64,000 bases of DNA from Paenibacillus sp. HW567 (GCF_000374185.1 NZ_KB910518.1:3794669-3858668), one strand, 5' to 3'. Positions 54,199 to 63,557 are shown, counted from the stretch's first letter. Numbers and translations are program-made. The notes: generated by a model from the sequence alone, not told the origin.

Positions 54199-54855
54199 CT
54201 ATGCGTACAATTGCTTGTTTTGTCTGGAGAAAAGAGCGAATTTCTCAATCGCCTGCGCCCGTGTGGACACCTCCAGCTTCACATAAATCTTGCGCAGATA
54301 GTTGTCGATGGAACGGCGGCTAACCTCAATCTCAAGAGCGATTTTATCATATGTAATTCCCTGAACAATCCGTTCCATTATGAACATTTCGGTCTGGGTC
54401 AGTTGCAGCAGCCCGTCCATTCCCCGTGAGGACGCAATCGGACGAAAGCCTTTTTCTATCCAATCCAGGGGGATTGAGAGGAACCCTTGACGCAAACCGT
54501 TAATCATTTGCAGCAGTTGATCGGAAGAGGCTCCCTTGGATAATACACCACTGGCACCCAGCTCAATCAGCGGCTGGAATAAGTCTCTGTCCTCCTCCTC
54601 CGTCATAACGATGAAATGGGAGCCTTGCGAGCTTTTTTTCATCTCCTGCAGCACACTTTCCACATTTCCCTCGGGCATCTGATAATCCGTCAGCACCAAA
54701 TCCGGCTGCGTCTCCCGAATACCGCCAACCCCTTCGTTCCAAGTGGATAACATCCCGACAACCTCAAGCTCCCCTCCTTCCTCCAAAATCAATTTCGTAC
54801 CCAGCATGCTTGTGGGGTAACAGCCCACGATAACCACCCGCCAAACCTTCCTCAT
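54199..54855 (-). CDS. Orphan LuxR/NarL-family response regulator
   Basis: A 218-residue regulator. The receiver part shows the phosphoacceptor in DLVLTDYQMPEGN (Asp near 54) and GASGVLSKGAS, and the C-terminal LuxR helix-turn-helix reads LTQTEMFIMERIVQGITYDKIALEIEVSRRSIDNYLRKIYVKL. The acidic cluster normally near the N-terminus is missing (RVVIVGCYPTSMLG in place of V-DD-), so phosphorylation may be impaired or the protein may work without a kinase. No kinase is adjacent. ATG at 54855 has AGGAGG 11 nt upstream. The layout recalls DegU/ComA-type regulators, without proof. Confidence 0.83.
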   Translation of the reverse strand: MRKVWRVVIVGCYPTSMLGTKLILEEGGELEVVGMLSTWNEGVGGIRETQPDLVLTDYQMPEGNVESVLQEMKKSSQGSHFIVMTEEEDRDLFQPLIELGASGVLSKGASSDQLLQMINGLRQGFLSIPLDWIEKGFRPIASSRGMDGLLQLTQTEMFIMERIVQGITYDKIALEIEVSRRSIDNYLRKIYVKLEVSTRAQAIEKFALFSRQNKQLYA

Positions 54856-55072
54856 TAATGCCCAGACCTCCTGCTGTCTATATAATATACCCAGAATGGA
54901 GAACGCTATAGCGTTTCCGTTCAACACGCAAGCAAGGATGTATGATGTCTTGTTCGTATTTCCTTCTTTTACCTTGAATACGTCCATCAGATATTCCAAT
55001 CTATAGAAATTGTATCGCAGTAGTTTGATAGTATGCAATCACTTTTTCATGTTTTCATAGGTACTTTCACTT

Positions 55073-55101
55073 TTGCGAAAATTGTAAAAGTCTGATAGAA
55101 T
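55073..55101 (+). promoter_or_regulatory. Promoter of the coiled-coil / NAGPA unit
   Basis: TTGCGA, a 17-nt spacer and TAGAAT lie 33 nt upstream of the first gene. Confidence 0.6.
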
Positions 55102-55134
55102 GGGAGCTTGATAAAATATGCCTGAGGTGATCAA

Positions 55135-55542
55135 ATGCAACCGCTAGCGGAATCGACACCGGTACACTCACGCCGTACTGCGGCGAGAAGCCGATCTTCC
55201 GTAAAATGGTTTTTACTGTTCTGGATTTTGATGATCGGGCTCGGCTTTTATGCCGTGTACAGCTACACCAACCATCTTAAAGAACAAGTGCTAAACGAGC
55301 TTGGCACTCAAAGCCAGCAGCAGCTTACCGTTTTGAAGACCGATTATGAATCGCGCATCGCCGTTCTCTCCGACCAGGTGAAGGAGCTGCAGAACACTGT
55401 GCAGACCTTTAACGAACTGCTCACCTTCACCAAAGATAATGCCAGCAACAAAACAGACAACAGCAACAAGCTGTATACACAACTGAGCGAAGTCCGCAAG
55501 CAGCTAGCCGCCCTGCAAAAAGAAATGGATCTACTGAAATGA
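55135..55542 (+). CDS. Membrane-anchored coiled-coil protein of unknown function
   Basis: A 135-residue protein I do not recognise. A basic N-terminus (~1-22, RRTAARSRSSVKW) precedes one membrane segment (~23-44). The rest is outside or inside the membrane as a long coiled coil (LKEQVLNELGTQSQQQLTVLK, then SDQVKELQNTVQTFNELL and LSEVRKQLAALQKEMDLLK). Topology suggests a cytoplasmic N-terminus and an exported coil. It overlaps the next gene by 4 nt, so both are probably translated together and may form a complex at the cell surface. Confidence 0.72.
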   Translation: MQPLAESTPVHSRRTAARSRSSVKWFLLFWILMIGLGFYAVYSYTNHLKEQVLNELGTQSQQQLTVLKTDYESRIAVLSDQVKELQNTVQTFNELLTFTKDNASNKTDNSNKLYTQLSEVRKQLAALQKEMDLLK

Positions 55543-56606
55543 TGACGCCGGTCAAAAGAGTCAACCGTTTCTTCATGCTTCTGACCGCGCCGTTCTTCGG
55601 CTTGCTGCTCTGCTTGTGGTGGTATCAGCCGCCGCTTGAACTGAATATGAATATTGGCCAATTCGCTGCCGTTCCCGGCCCAGTCAAGGAGACGGCCGCA
55701 CTTAAGCAGGATTTGACTGCTGCCCAAGCCGCAGCCTCTACAACGATTCATTCCATCAGCGCCAGCGCCAAGCTGTACAAGCAAACCACAAATACCATGA
55801 ACGCACTGGTCAATGCGGCCAAGACGGAGGCCTCGCGCCCTGAGCGAATCTACAACCGCCGGATTTCCGGGAGACTGGGAATACCCGCCGATATTGTGAA
55901 CTCTGACCGGATTACCATCGAACTCTACCGGCTTAATCCGGGAAGTTATACAGCCTACGCCTTAAAGATCAAGCTGAAAGACCCTGCGGCCATGAAGATG
56001 AGTCTGGCCGGCGATGGCACCGGCGGAGCCGAGACTACACTGCAGGCCGTAAGCCGCTATGGCGCAACCGCCGGGATCAACGCTGGCGGATTTGCCGATA
56101 AGGGCAGCAAGCGTTACCCGCTTTCCACGACAATAGTCGGCGGAGCGTATGTATACGGTTTTGAATCCAGCTATAAGGACCTTAGCTTTGTCGGCCTGAA
56201 CCAATCGGGTCAGCTCATCGGCGGCAAATTCTACAGCCAATCCCAGCTTGATCAGCTCCAGCCGGTATTCGGTGCAACCTTTGTGCCAGTCCTGCTGAAG
56301 AACAGCAATAAAGTGGCTATCCCTGTCAAATGGCAGCTATCTCCCAAGCGTGCACCGCGCACAGTTATCGGCAAGTACAAGGATGATCAACTGCTGATTA
56401 TGGTAGCGGACGGCTATAATGAGAGCGGCAATTCAGGCGCTACGCTGGAGGAGCTTCAGAACAAGCTGTATAACATGGGGGTCATTGACGCCTATAATCT
56501 GGATGGCGGCGGCTCTTCTTCCCTCATCTTCAAGGGCAGAGTCATTAACGATCCGTCAGATGGAAATTTGCGCCGGGTTCCTACCAGTTTTCTCTTTTTC
56601 AAGTGA
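55539..56606 (+). CDS. Phosphodiester glycosidase (NAGPA) domain protein
   Basis: A 355-residue membrane-anchored protein. One N-terminal membrane segment (~12-32) is followed by a helical stretch and an NAGPA domain (~110-355) with AGINAGGFADKG, PRTVIGKYKDDQLLIMVADG and the signature DAYNLDGGGSSSLIF near the C-terminus. In animals this domain removes N-acetylglucosamine from phosphodiesters; bacterial members are thought to process wall or exopolysaccharide phosphodiester-linked sugars. The substrate is unknown. It is the second gene of a two-gene unit and ends at a strong terminator. Confidence 0.85.
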   Translation: MMTPVKRVNRFFMLLTAPFFGLLLCLWWYQPPLELNMNIGQFAAVPGPVKETAALKQDLTAAQAAASTTIHSISASAKLYKQTTNTMNALVNAAKTEASRPERIYNRRISGRLGIPADIVNSDRITIELYRLNPGSYTAYALKIKLKDPAAMKMSLAGDGTGGAETTLQAVSRYGATAGINAGGFADKGSKRYPLSTTIVGGAYVYGFESSYKDLSFVGLNQSGQLIGGKFYSQSQLDQLQPVFGATFVPVLLKNSNKVAIPVKWQLSPKRAPRTVIGKYKDDQLLIMVADGYNESGNSGATLEELQNKLYNMGVIDAYNLDGGGSSSLIFKGRVINDPSDGNLRRVPTSFLFFK

Positions 56607-56685
56607 ACACAGCTACTCCTGGAGGTGCCAGCAGGTCGTTCTCTTTGACTTTTTGAATCATCACTATAGTAAAATAATTCTAATG

Positions 56686-56723
56686 AAAGGGAGCGCCGCA
56701 CTGATGTGCGGCGCTCCCTTTTT
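56686..56723 (+). terminator. Intrinsic terminator after the NAGPA gene
   Basis: GGGAGCGCCGCAC pairs perfectly with GTGCGGCGCTCCC over a 4-nt loop, with AAA/TTT flanks and a T-run. Confidence 0.92.
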
Positions 56724-56850
56724 TGGCTATAGCCCACTTTTTACAGAAAAGCCTGCCATTATGGGCATTCCCCAAGAGGACGCCGACTGCTGCCTTTCAT
56801 ATGTACATGTTGCCTCTTGCGCACATTCTCGGGGAATGCACTGCTGTTAC

Positions 56851-57105
56851 TTAGGCGTGTCTTGGCAATTGAGTCATTTCGGTCAGGCATTCGGCACAAA
56901 TATAACGGTCTTTATATTCGCTTACGCCCTCCATTGATCCACAAAAGACACATTTCGGACGGTAACGCTCCAGAATGATGTGATCGCCCTGTACCAAAAT
57001 TTCCACAGGATCTCCTTCATTCATTTGGTACCTTTTACGCAAGGACTTAGGCAGAACAATTCTACCTAGCTGATCTACTTTTCTAACTACGCCAGCAGGT
57101 TTCAT
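56851..57105 (-). CDS. abrB: AbrB-family transition-state regulator with CxxC tail
   Basis: An 84-residue DNA-binding protein. The N-terminal ~50 residues are the swapped-hairpin AbrB domain (GVVRKVDQLGRIVLPKSLRKRY). The C-terminal part holds two cysteine pairs (CVFC and CAEC), probably a small zinc-binding knuckle, a form known from Paenibacillus and clostridial AbrB proteins but not from Bacillus subtilis AbrB. Members control the switch from growth to stationary phase and sporulation. A GGAGAG site precedes the ATG at rather long spacing. It has its own promoter. Confidence 0.88.
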   Translation of the reverse strand: MKPAGVVRKVDQLGRIVLPKSLRKRYQMNEGDPVEILVQGDHIILERYRPKCVFCGSMEGVSEYKDRYICAECLTEMTQLPRHA

Positions 57106-57164
57106 ATCTAACTTACACTCTCCTGTTCAACTAAAAATTAGTATCTACTACTTATTTCGGCACT

Positions 57165-57193
57165 ATTCTACTATTTCGTTACCAAAATGTCGA
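57165..57193 (-). promoter_or_regulatory. Promoter of abrB
   Basis: On the minus strand TCGACA, a 17-nt spacer and TAGAAT lie 60 nt upstream of the abrB start and downstream of the trmL stop. Confidence 0.6.
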
Positions 57194-57228
57194 ATCCTGC
57201 TGAAAAAATCAAAAATTCGTGATTTCTT

Positions 57229-57693
57229 TTAGAAAAGTTGTGGGAAATCCATCTGACGCAGCGCTTCATAGACAATAATCGCCGCAGAGTTGGATAAATT
57301 AAGCGATCTAACCGCCTCGCTCATCGGCATCCGCATGGCCGTTTCTTTGCCGGCTTCGAGAATTTCCGCAGACAACCCCTTGGTCTCTTTGCCAAATACA
57401 AAGAAATCTCCGTCCCGGAACGCAAAATCAGTATAACGTTTCTCAGCCTTGGTCGTTGCATAGAAGAAGCGGCCATCCGCATATTTCTCCAGCACTTCCC
57501 CAAAGGAGTCATGATATTCAATATGAACGGCATGCCAATAATCAAGGCCCGCCCGCTTCAGTGTGGCATCGTCCGTACGGAAGCCAAGCGGACGCACCAG
57601 ATGCAAATGAGTGCCTGTAGCCGCGCAGGTACGGGCAATATTGCCGGTGTTCGCCGGAATCTCCGGTTCTACCAGCACAATGTGTAGTGCCAT
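57229..57693 (-). CDS. trmL: tRNA (cytidine(34)-2'-O)-methyltransferase TrmL
   Basis: A 154-residue SPOUT-class methyltransferase that methylates the ribose of the wobble nucleotide in certain leucine tRNAs. Family motifs are visible: EPEIPANTGNIARTCAATG (motif 1), FVFGKETKGLSAEIL (motif 2) and SLNLSNSAAIIVYEALRQ (motif 3, forming the trefoil knot). The length is typical. GAGAGGAAG precedes the ATG. It lies downstream of serC on the same strand but after a terminator. Confidence 0.93.
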   Translation of the reverse strand: MALHIVLVEPEIPANTGNIARTCAATGTHLHLVRPLGFRTDDATLKRAGLDYWHAVHIEYHDSFGEVLEKYADGRFFYATTKAEKRYTDFAFRDGDFFVFGKETKGLSAEILEAGKETAMRMPMSEAVRSLNLSNSAAIIVYEALRQMDFPQLF

Positions 57694-57737
57694 AGTAAGT
57701 TAACTTCCTCTCTTTCGGATTGAGCTGCGTACAAAGC

Positions 57738-57765
57738 AGAAAACCTTCCGCCAACAGGCGGAAGG
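57738..57765 (-). terminator. Intrinsic terminator after serC
   Basis: On the minus strand CCTTCCGCC pairs with GGCGGAAGG over a 4-nt loop and TTTTCTG follows, 20 nt past the serC stop. Confidence 0.85.
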
Positions 57766-57783
57766 TCTAGAAATTTGCATTCA

Positions 57784-58884
57784 TTAACCTTGAGTTTGCC
57801 GGAAATGCTTCATGAAATCAGACAGCGCCTTTACACTCTCGTAAGGAACGGCATTGTAGATGGAAGCTCTCAAGCCTCCTACGCTGCGGTGACCCTTCAG
57901 CCCAACAAAACCTTCCTGCTCGGCTGCTTTGACGAATTTCTTCTCCAGCTCTTCCGATTGCATACGGAATGTAACATTCATAATCGAGCGGCTGCCAAGT
58001 TCTGCAACCCCGCGGTAGAATCCGTCGCTGCCATCAATGTGATCATACAGAAGCCCGGCTTTATCACGGTTCTTGGCTTCAATTCCAGCCAGTCCGCCCT
58101 GCTCCTCAACCCATTTTAACACTTCATTGACCATATATACAGAGAAGGATGGCGGTGTATTATACAGAGAGTTGTTCTTGTAATGCGTGTCGTACCGCAA
58201 AATGGTCGGAATCGTCGAAGGCGACTTTGCCAGCAGTTCTTCCTTGGCGATCACCACAGTTACACCGGAAGGACCGAGATTCTTCTGCGCGCCGGCATAG
58301 ATCAGTCCGAACTGATTCACGTCAAAGGAACGGCTTAGAATGTCGCTGGACATGTCGGCAATCAGCGGAATGGAACCGGCATCCGGATACTCCGCATATT
58401 GGGTGCCTTCGATAGTCTCATTCGAAGTAATATGCAGATAAGCTGCATTGTCCGCAGGCTTAATGCTGCTTAGCTCAGGAATCGCCAGGAACTTCTTATC
58501 CTCGGACGATGCGGCAACATGTGCGCCTCCCAGAAGCTTGGCTTCCTTGAGCGCTTTGTCTGCCCAGCTTCCTGTCATTACATAGCTGCCTACTTGGCCT
58601 TCCGAGATGAAGTTCATGGGGATCATGGCGAACTGGGTGCTTGCTCCGCCTTGAACGAACAGAACCTTGTAGCCTTCAGGATTACCGAGGAGCTTAAGCA
58701 GACGTTCCTGAGCTTCATTATGCACGGATTCGTACACCGCCCCGCGATGCGACATCTCCATAATGGACATTCCATTTTCCCGGAAATCAACAAACTCCGC
58801 TTGCGCACGCTCTAGTACTGTAAGCGGCAATGCCGCCGGACCAGCGTTAAAATTGTATGCTCTCTTGCTCAACTTGCTCCCCAC
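57784..58884 (-). CDS. serC: Phosphoserine aminotransferase
   Basis: A 366-residue PLP enzyme that makes 3-phosphoserine from 3-phosphohydroxypyruvate in serine synthesis. Signs are YNFNAGPAALPL at the start, EMSHRG near 45, the Schiff-base Lys in AGAQKNLGPSGVTVV near 200 and GHRSVGGLRASIYNA near the end. The start is GTG at 58884 with AGGAG 7 nt upstream; TTG at 58872 with a GGGTGGGG tract is an alternative. It is a single gene with its own terminator. Confidence 0.95.
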   Translation of the reverse strand: MGSKLSKRAYNFNAGPAALPLTVLERAQAEFVDFRENGMSIMEMSHRGAVYESVHNEAQERLLKLLGNPEGYKVLFVQGGASTQFAMIPMNFISEGQVGSYVMTGSWADKALKEAKLLGGAHVAASSEDKKFLAIPELSSIKPADNAAYLHITSNETIEGTQYAEYPDAGSIPLIADMSSDILSRSFDVNQFGLIYAGAQKNLGPSGVTVVIAKEELLAKSPSTIPTILRYDTHYKNNSLYNTPPSFSVYMVNEVLKWVEEQGGLAGIEAKNRDKAGLLYDHIDGSDGFYRGVAELGSRSIMNVTFRMQSEELEKKFVKAAEQEGFVGLKGHRSVGGLRASIYNAVPYESVKALSDFMKHFRQTQG

Positions 58885-58977
58885 CCTTTCTCTCCTACGA
58901 ATATGGATATCGCTATGATAGCAATAATCTTACTCACCAGCAAGTATAATTATTCACATGGGAGGTAAGATCAGGGC

Positions 58978-59865
58978 TTATGAAGAGGTGAAAAATTGAT
59001 AGATCCGGCACCAGCACTCGCTTTGACGCGGTAAAAGGCTGATGTTCACAAAAACTTCAGGAGAAATTACATGCCGCTCTCCCCATAGAGCCATTCGGGC
59101 TACACGGAAATCCCCGCTTTCACGAACTCCCGTTCCGCTCGGCTTATGAACCAGCTCCCAATTGAACCCGGCTTCCGCCGGCTCCCAGCCCCCCAGCTTG
59201 CAGTAGAATGGCCGATCCGGCTCTTCCCTCCAGCCTAGTCTATCCCCGGATACCTGCAATAAGTCAGTGGTGTAATCCGATTCCGCTGCTTCTACTGCAA
59301 GAACGCCCGGAACCCGCAGCTCATATTCCTTTCCTGTCATATTACCGTCAATTCCGATGAAGTTGTGAATGTACTCCTCCGTTTGGAAAGGCCTATCTCC
59401 AGTATTTTCCATATTATAGGCGATCTTCAATTGATCTTGGCACAAGGAAAGCGATTTGGTCAAATGCATGCCATAACCGCCGCACTTCATGGCCTGTACG
59501 GTATATGTGACTGTATGGGTATTTCCCTCTACTTGGGTAGTAAATGGCTGCACCTTGTAATCATGTGTAAAAGAGTATAGACTGCGGGTCTGCTTCTGCA
59601 GGAGTCCTACACCGGGCTTCGGAAACCATCCGCCTACCGGTGCCTCGTCATATCCAATTGCCCGGGAAATGCCGAACTCGTTGCATAGGCCTATTCCCCC
59701 GCTGCCCTCTCCCGGAACCTGACTTTCCGGCACGCAAAATGTATGTTTTCCCTGCTCTAGTGTTACCTGTGTAATAAACCCCGTCCAATCGAACCTGGAG
59801 CCGTTATACGCTCCAACATCGGCAATATCGACGGTCAGAATACCATTTGACAGCTTGTAGCCCAT
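58978..59865 (-). CDS. Aldose-1-epimerase-like (mutarotase-fold) protein
   Basis: A 295-residue protein with the beta-rich pattern of galactose-mutarotase-like proteins (GAYNGSRFDWTGFITQVTLEQGKHTF, then MENTGDRPFQTEEYIHNFIGIDG). It has no signal peptide. I cannot name a reaction; sugar-anomer interconversion or sugar binding are plausible from the fold. It sits downstream of the GH94 phosphorylase gene on the same strand but after an intrinsic terminator, so it may be read through partly or transcribed on its own. AAAGG precedes the ATG. Confidence 0.65.
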   Translation of the reverse strand: MGYKLSNGILTVDIADVGAYNGSRFDWTGFITQVTLEQGKHTFCVPESQVPGEGSGGIGLCNEFGISRAIGYDEAPVGGWFPKPGVGLLQKQTRSLYSFTHDYKVQPFTTQVEGNTHTVTYTVQAMKCGGYGMHLTKSLSLCQDQLKIAYNMENTGDRPFQTEEYIHNFIGIDGNMTGKEYELRVPGVLAVEAAESDYTTDLLQVSGDRLGWREEPDRPFYCKLGGWEPAEAGFNWELVHKPSGTGVRESGDFRVARMALWGERHVISPEVFVNISLLPRQSECWCRIYQFFTSS

Positions 59866-59892
59866 AAATGCCGCATCCTTTCTCTATCTTTC

Positions 59893-59932
59893 AAAAAAAC
59901 ACCTGCACCCGCCGTATGCAGCGGTGCAGGCG
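59893..59932 (-). terminator. Intrinsic terminator after the GH94 gene
   Basis: On the minus strand GCCTGCACC pairs with GGTGCAGG and seven T follow, about 25 nt past the GH94 stop. Confidence 0.88.
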
Positions 59933-59954
59933 CTCTGATTGGGTCTTCCCGTGG

Positions 59955-62702
59955 TTATGCCAATGTTACTTCAATCAAATGGCATTCTCCTGTCTTCAGT
60001 GCCTCCAGCTCTTGCCGGGGGATAATAACGCCCCCTGAGACGCGCTGAAGCGTCACCACGCTGCCGTTCAGGGTGGCGAAGTGTATTTGGTACTTACCAT
60101 AATCGGAGCTTCCTGTGGACGTATAGACCACTTCCAGCTCACGTTCCGCAAAGATCGTCTTAATCGCGGCTTTACCCGCTTGATCAAACTGCTCCCGGAC
60201 CAGCTTCGGTTCCAGCAGCAGATCCCCAAGGCGGCCCTTCACCCCAAACACCTCAGTCACCATCGTTAACAGCAGCCAGCTTGCCGAGCCTGTTAAATAC
60301 GTATATAGTCCTCTGCCCTGCTCGTTGATGTACTCGGGAATCCCGGGGTAGATGCGGCTGCTTGCAAAGTCGGTGCTGAGCGTATACAAGGATTCCAGCA
60401 CTTTGCGCCCTTCGTTCACATATCCGCGTTTGTACAGCGCATTCCCATACATAACGGTCATATGGCTGAACATCGCCCCGTTTTCTTTATGGCCAAAGGC
60501 GAAGCCGAAAGCTCGGCCCAGATTCTGCTGAATGCCGCCGAACCGGGAATTCAGCCTGTAGCCAATGTTGGCGTCCAGCAGATTGCGCTCCACCGCAGCA
60601 ATGATATGGGGAATCTGCTCCGGCGCTGCGGCATGGCCCATCATCGGGAATACCTGACCCGTTAGCGTCATACGGATGCCTTCGGCAAATTCTCCCTCTA
60701 CCCGCTCCCCGTCATTGTTGTAGTAACCGTTAAACCACCCGTCGCCGTGCTCGCTTTGCACCCACTCATTGCGGCGCAAATGGTTAAATATCCATTCCGC
60801 CTTTTGCGCCAGATCCTCTGCCACCCGCTCCGTGTCCAGAGCAACCCGGATTCCGCTTACCTTGTTCGGCGCAGCGGCATAGAAGCTGTTCAGCCGCTCC
60901 AGCTTACCGGCCGCGGACCCGTAATCCACACGCTCGCCAAGTGAATCCAGCAGCAGCGTCATTTCCTCCGCCAGCTCCACGGTCACTTGATTTTTGCGCT
61001 CCTTAAGAGTGCGCAGCATACGGGAGATATCCAGCAGATTGCTGGCGTAGAAAGCTGTGAAAGCTACACTTTCGCCCTTCTCTGCCGCCATGTCCAGCCC
61101 GTCATTCCAGTCGGCGCCTTCCAGCAAAATATTGTTATGCTCTCCGACATTGAAGAACGGCACCACATTTTGCAGCAGGATATGTTCCAGTATGGTACCT
61201 TTATAGACCTCTCCGGCAGCGTTTCTAAGATAATGGCCTGAAGACTCCTCCCAGGAAGTGTCGCGTTCCCGGCAACGGCTCATAAAGGTGTCGCGGAAAT
61301 AGCTCTGCTCCTGCAGCAGGAAATCCAGATCGCCGCTCTGGTCCAGATACAACCGGGTCGTCAGGAACGGCCAGGCGCCGTGGTCCATCCACACACGCGG
61401 GATATTGTTGCGGTCGGCAATGAACTCGCCCGGCTGCTGGCCGATAATGGTTGCATTGCTGCCGTCAATTCTCACACCGGCGTAATTGTTCAGGAGCAGC
61501 CCCCGCACTTCCGCCGGTTCCATAATAAGCAGTGCCAGACAATCCTGCCACAGATCCCGCCAGCCTCGCCCGCCTCTGCCATAGTCATGATATGGCAGGA
61601 AGGAGTTGCCGTAGAGTCTTCTAAGCACAGGCTGCAGGGTCACCCATTTCATCCATTGATCTGCCTGCAGATCACCGGTATGAAATTGCACCGTGTTCAC
61701 CTTAGCGGACCAAAATGCTTTATTCTCCTCCAGACAGCAGTCAAATGCCGCTGCTGATCCGTATGCTCCCATCAGTGCAGGCACATCTAACCTTTCATCC
61801 CCGATAGCCATCACCAGGACATAAGCATGACTGGTTCCGGGCTCTAGGGAAACAGGCGCAAACCGGATTCCGCCCAGCGCCTCATACCCCTCGCTATGCA
61901 CGCCTCCGCCTGCCGGGACAGCGGGGGCGGCATTCAGCACGACAGCTTCAGGCCAGTCCAGGCTTCCGCCTTCTCCGATAAACTCCTCCTGCACCGGGAA
62001 AAAGCCTACCGGCCTGCTACCGTCACCTTCCGCCCCGAATACACCATAAGAGACGTGGTTCACGCGATGGCCGCGCTCATCAAACGACAAAGCCGGCTGA
62101 ACCTCCACACCATACGCTGACGTATAGGTCCGGTTCAGCAGGGAGGTAACATGCCGGTGATCCCGCACATCGTCCGCCGACCGGGCATAAAGCGGAACTG
62201 CGGCTGTCGGCGTTAGGACAAGCGTCTCATCTCCTGTATTCGTAAGAACAACCTTCATTAGTTCTGCCTTATCATTGCCACATGGCACGAAGCTGGTAAT
62301 TTCGGCTGTGATCCCCATCTCTCTGTTGCTGCGGGTTACCCGGTGCCAGAGAAATCCTGCCTCCAGAACCGCCTCGTCAGCATGGTTGGTATAGACAGCC
62401 GCATTCTGCCTGGCTGAATTTCCGGAGGCCGACCACGCTCCCTTTCCCTCGGCGTATACCCAGAAATTGCGGGAGGCGCGGGAATTATGCAAATCCTCCA
62501 CCGATAACGGAGGGGTCAGAAACGTATTATGGCCGGAAGCCGCCTGTCCATGCAGCTTTGGAGTCACCGATGACATCATGCCAGCTTCATTCACCAGCGG
62601 AAAATATAAAAAGCTGCTGCGATCCGGCTGTTGCAGCCTGAACTCCCCATCTTGGCCGGTGAAGTACCAGCCGTTGATTTGATTACGGTCCACTGTGTTC
62701 AT
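59955..62702 (-). CDS. GH94 family beta-glucan disaccharide phosphorylase
   Basis: A 915-residue cytoplasmic phosphorylase. The N-terminal ~330 residues form the beta-sandwich domain; the (alpha/alpha)6 barrel starts near 350 with DYGRGGRGWRDLWQD (373-387) and carries LEGADWNDGLD, where Asp534 matches the catalytic acid of cellobiose phosphorylase. It should release alpha-glucose-1-phosphate from a beta-linked disaccharide. The length is close to that of the laminaribiose phosphorylase known from a Paenibacillus strain, as I recall, and the neighbouring CUT1 permeases fit sugar import; cellobiose, laminaribiose or another beta-glucoside cannot be distinguished here. The ATG follows AGAGG with no spacer; GTG three codons later is better spaced. 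Confidence 0.82.
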   Translation of the reverse strand: MNTVDRNQINGWYFTGQDGEFRLQQPDRSSFLYFPLVNEAGMMSSVTPKLHGQAASGHNTFLTPPLSVEDLHNSRASRNFWVYAEGKGAWSASGNSARQNAAVYTNHADEAVLEAGFLWHRVTRSNREMGITAEITSFVPCGNDKAELMKVVLTNTGDETLVLTPTAAVPLYARSADDVRDHRHVTSLLNRTYTSAYGVEVQPALSFDERGHRVNHVSYGVFGAEGDGSRPVGFFPVQEEFIGEGGSLDWPEAVVLNAAPAVPAGGGVHSEGYEALGGIRFAPVSLEPGTSHAYVLVMAIGDERLDVPALMGAYGSAAAFDCCLEENKAFWSAKVNTVQFHTGDLQADQWMKWVTLQPVLRRLYGNSFLPYHDYGRGGRGWRDLWQDCLALLIMEPAEVRGLLLNNYAGVRIDGSNATIIGQQPGEFIADRNNIPRVWMDHGAWPFLTTRLYLDQSGDLDFLLQEQSYFRDTFMSRCRERDTSWEESSGHYLRNAAGEVYKGTILEHILLQNVVPFFNVGEHNNILLEGADWNDGLDMAAEKGESVAFTAFYASNLLDISRMLRTLKERKNQVTVELAEEMTLLLDSLGERVDYGSAAGKLERLNSFYAAAPNKVSGIRVALDTERVAEDLAQKAEWIFNHLRRNEWVQSEHGDGWFNGYYNNDGERVEGEFAEGIRMTLTGQVFPMMGHAAAPEQIPHIIAAVERNLLDANIGYRLNSRFGGIQQNLGRAFGFAFGHKENGAMFSHMTVMYGNALYKRGYVNEGRKVLESLYTLSTDFASSRIYPGIPEYINEQGRGLYTYLTGSASWLLLTMVTEVFGVKGRLGDLLLEPKLVREQFDQAGKAAIKTIFAERELEVVYTSTGSSDYGKYQIHFATLNGSVVTLQRVSGGVIIPRQELEALKTGECHLIEVTLA

Positions 62703-62720
62703 CCTCTCTTTTTTTGCAGC

Positions 62721-63557
62721 TTACGCTTTAACTGCGCCTGCAAGCGCACCGTCTACAATGTACTTTTGAATGAAGGTGTACAGCACGATCAGCGGAGCCG
62801 ATACAATCATGATGCCGCAGGCCAGCATCGGCCAGTTATTGCCGTATTGCCCGCGGAATTCCTTCAGACCAAAGGTTATCGGATAATGGGTTGGGCTCGG
62901 CAAATACATCACCGGACCGACAAAGTCATTCCAGATGCCAATCGCCGTCAGGATAACACCTGTCGCAATAACCGGCTTCATCAGCGGAAGGATAATCTGG
63001 AACAAATAACGGCTGTAGCCGCTGCCGTCCATGCCTGCCGCTTCGTCCAGCTCGCGGCTGATCGACTTGATATATCCGGTGAACATCATGAACACGATGC
63101 CGGTTCCGCTTGTTTTCAGCAAAATATAACCCAGCTTCGTATCATAGCCCACGAACCCGAGATCCTGTTTCAGCGCCAGCATCAATTTGAACTGAGCCAC
63201 CATCGGATTCGGCAAAAACTGCGACATCAGGAAGAAGAGATAAATAAAGCCGCTCCACTTCACATACCCTCTCGCCACCGGAAAAGCGCCAAAAAGCGAG
63301 ACAATTAAAGTCAATATCGTAGCAACACCGGTGTAAAGCAGACTGTTCAGGAAATAGTTCGAGAAATTGCCCTGCACCCAGGCATCTTTGTAGTTGCCCC
63401 ATTGAATATTTTTAACCAGTCCGATCGGGTCCAGCAGGTAATCGTTGAAGGATTTGAACGACACATTGAAGACGAACAGCATCGGTACAACGTATAGTAC
63501 AACCAGTACAGCGACCAGAGCGTAGGAGAGGATTGTGGCGGATTTGGATTCTTTCAT
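62721..63557 (-). CDS. CUT1 sugar ABC transporter permease (MalG type)
   Basis: A 278-residue inner-membrane permease with six hydrophobic segments. The EAA loop reads ELDEAAGMDGSGYSRYLFQIILPLMKP. It is the second permease of a carbohydrate importer whose first permease precedes it with a TAATG overlap. The GH94 gene follows after 18 nt, so the transporter very likely feeds that phosphorylase. GAGAGGTGG precedes the ATG. As with malEFG, no ATPase gene is present. Confidence 0.88.
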   Translation of the reverse strand: MKESKSATILSYALVAVLVVLYVVPMLFVFNVSFKSFNDYLLDPIGLVKNIQWGNYKDAWVQGNFSNYFLNSLLYTGVATILTLIVSLFGAFPVARGYVKWSGFIYLFFLMSQFLPNPMVAQFKLMLALKQDLGFVGYDTKLGYILLKTSGTGIVFMMFTGYIKSISRELDEAAGMDGSGYSRYLFQIILPLMKPVIATGVILTAIGIWNDFVGPVMYLPSPTHYPITFGLKEFRGQYGNNWPMLACGIMIVSAPLIVLYTFIQKYIVDGALAGAVKA

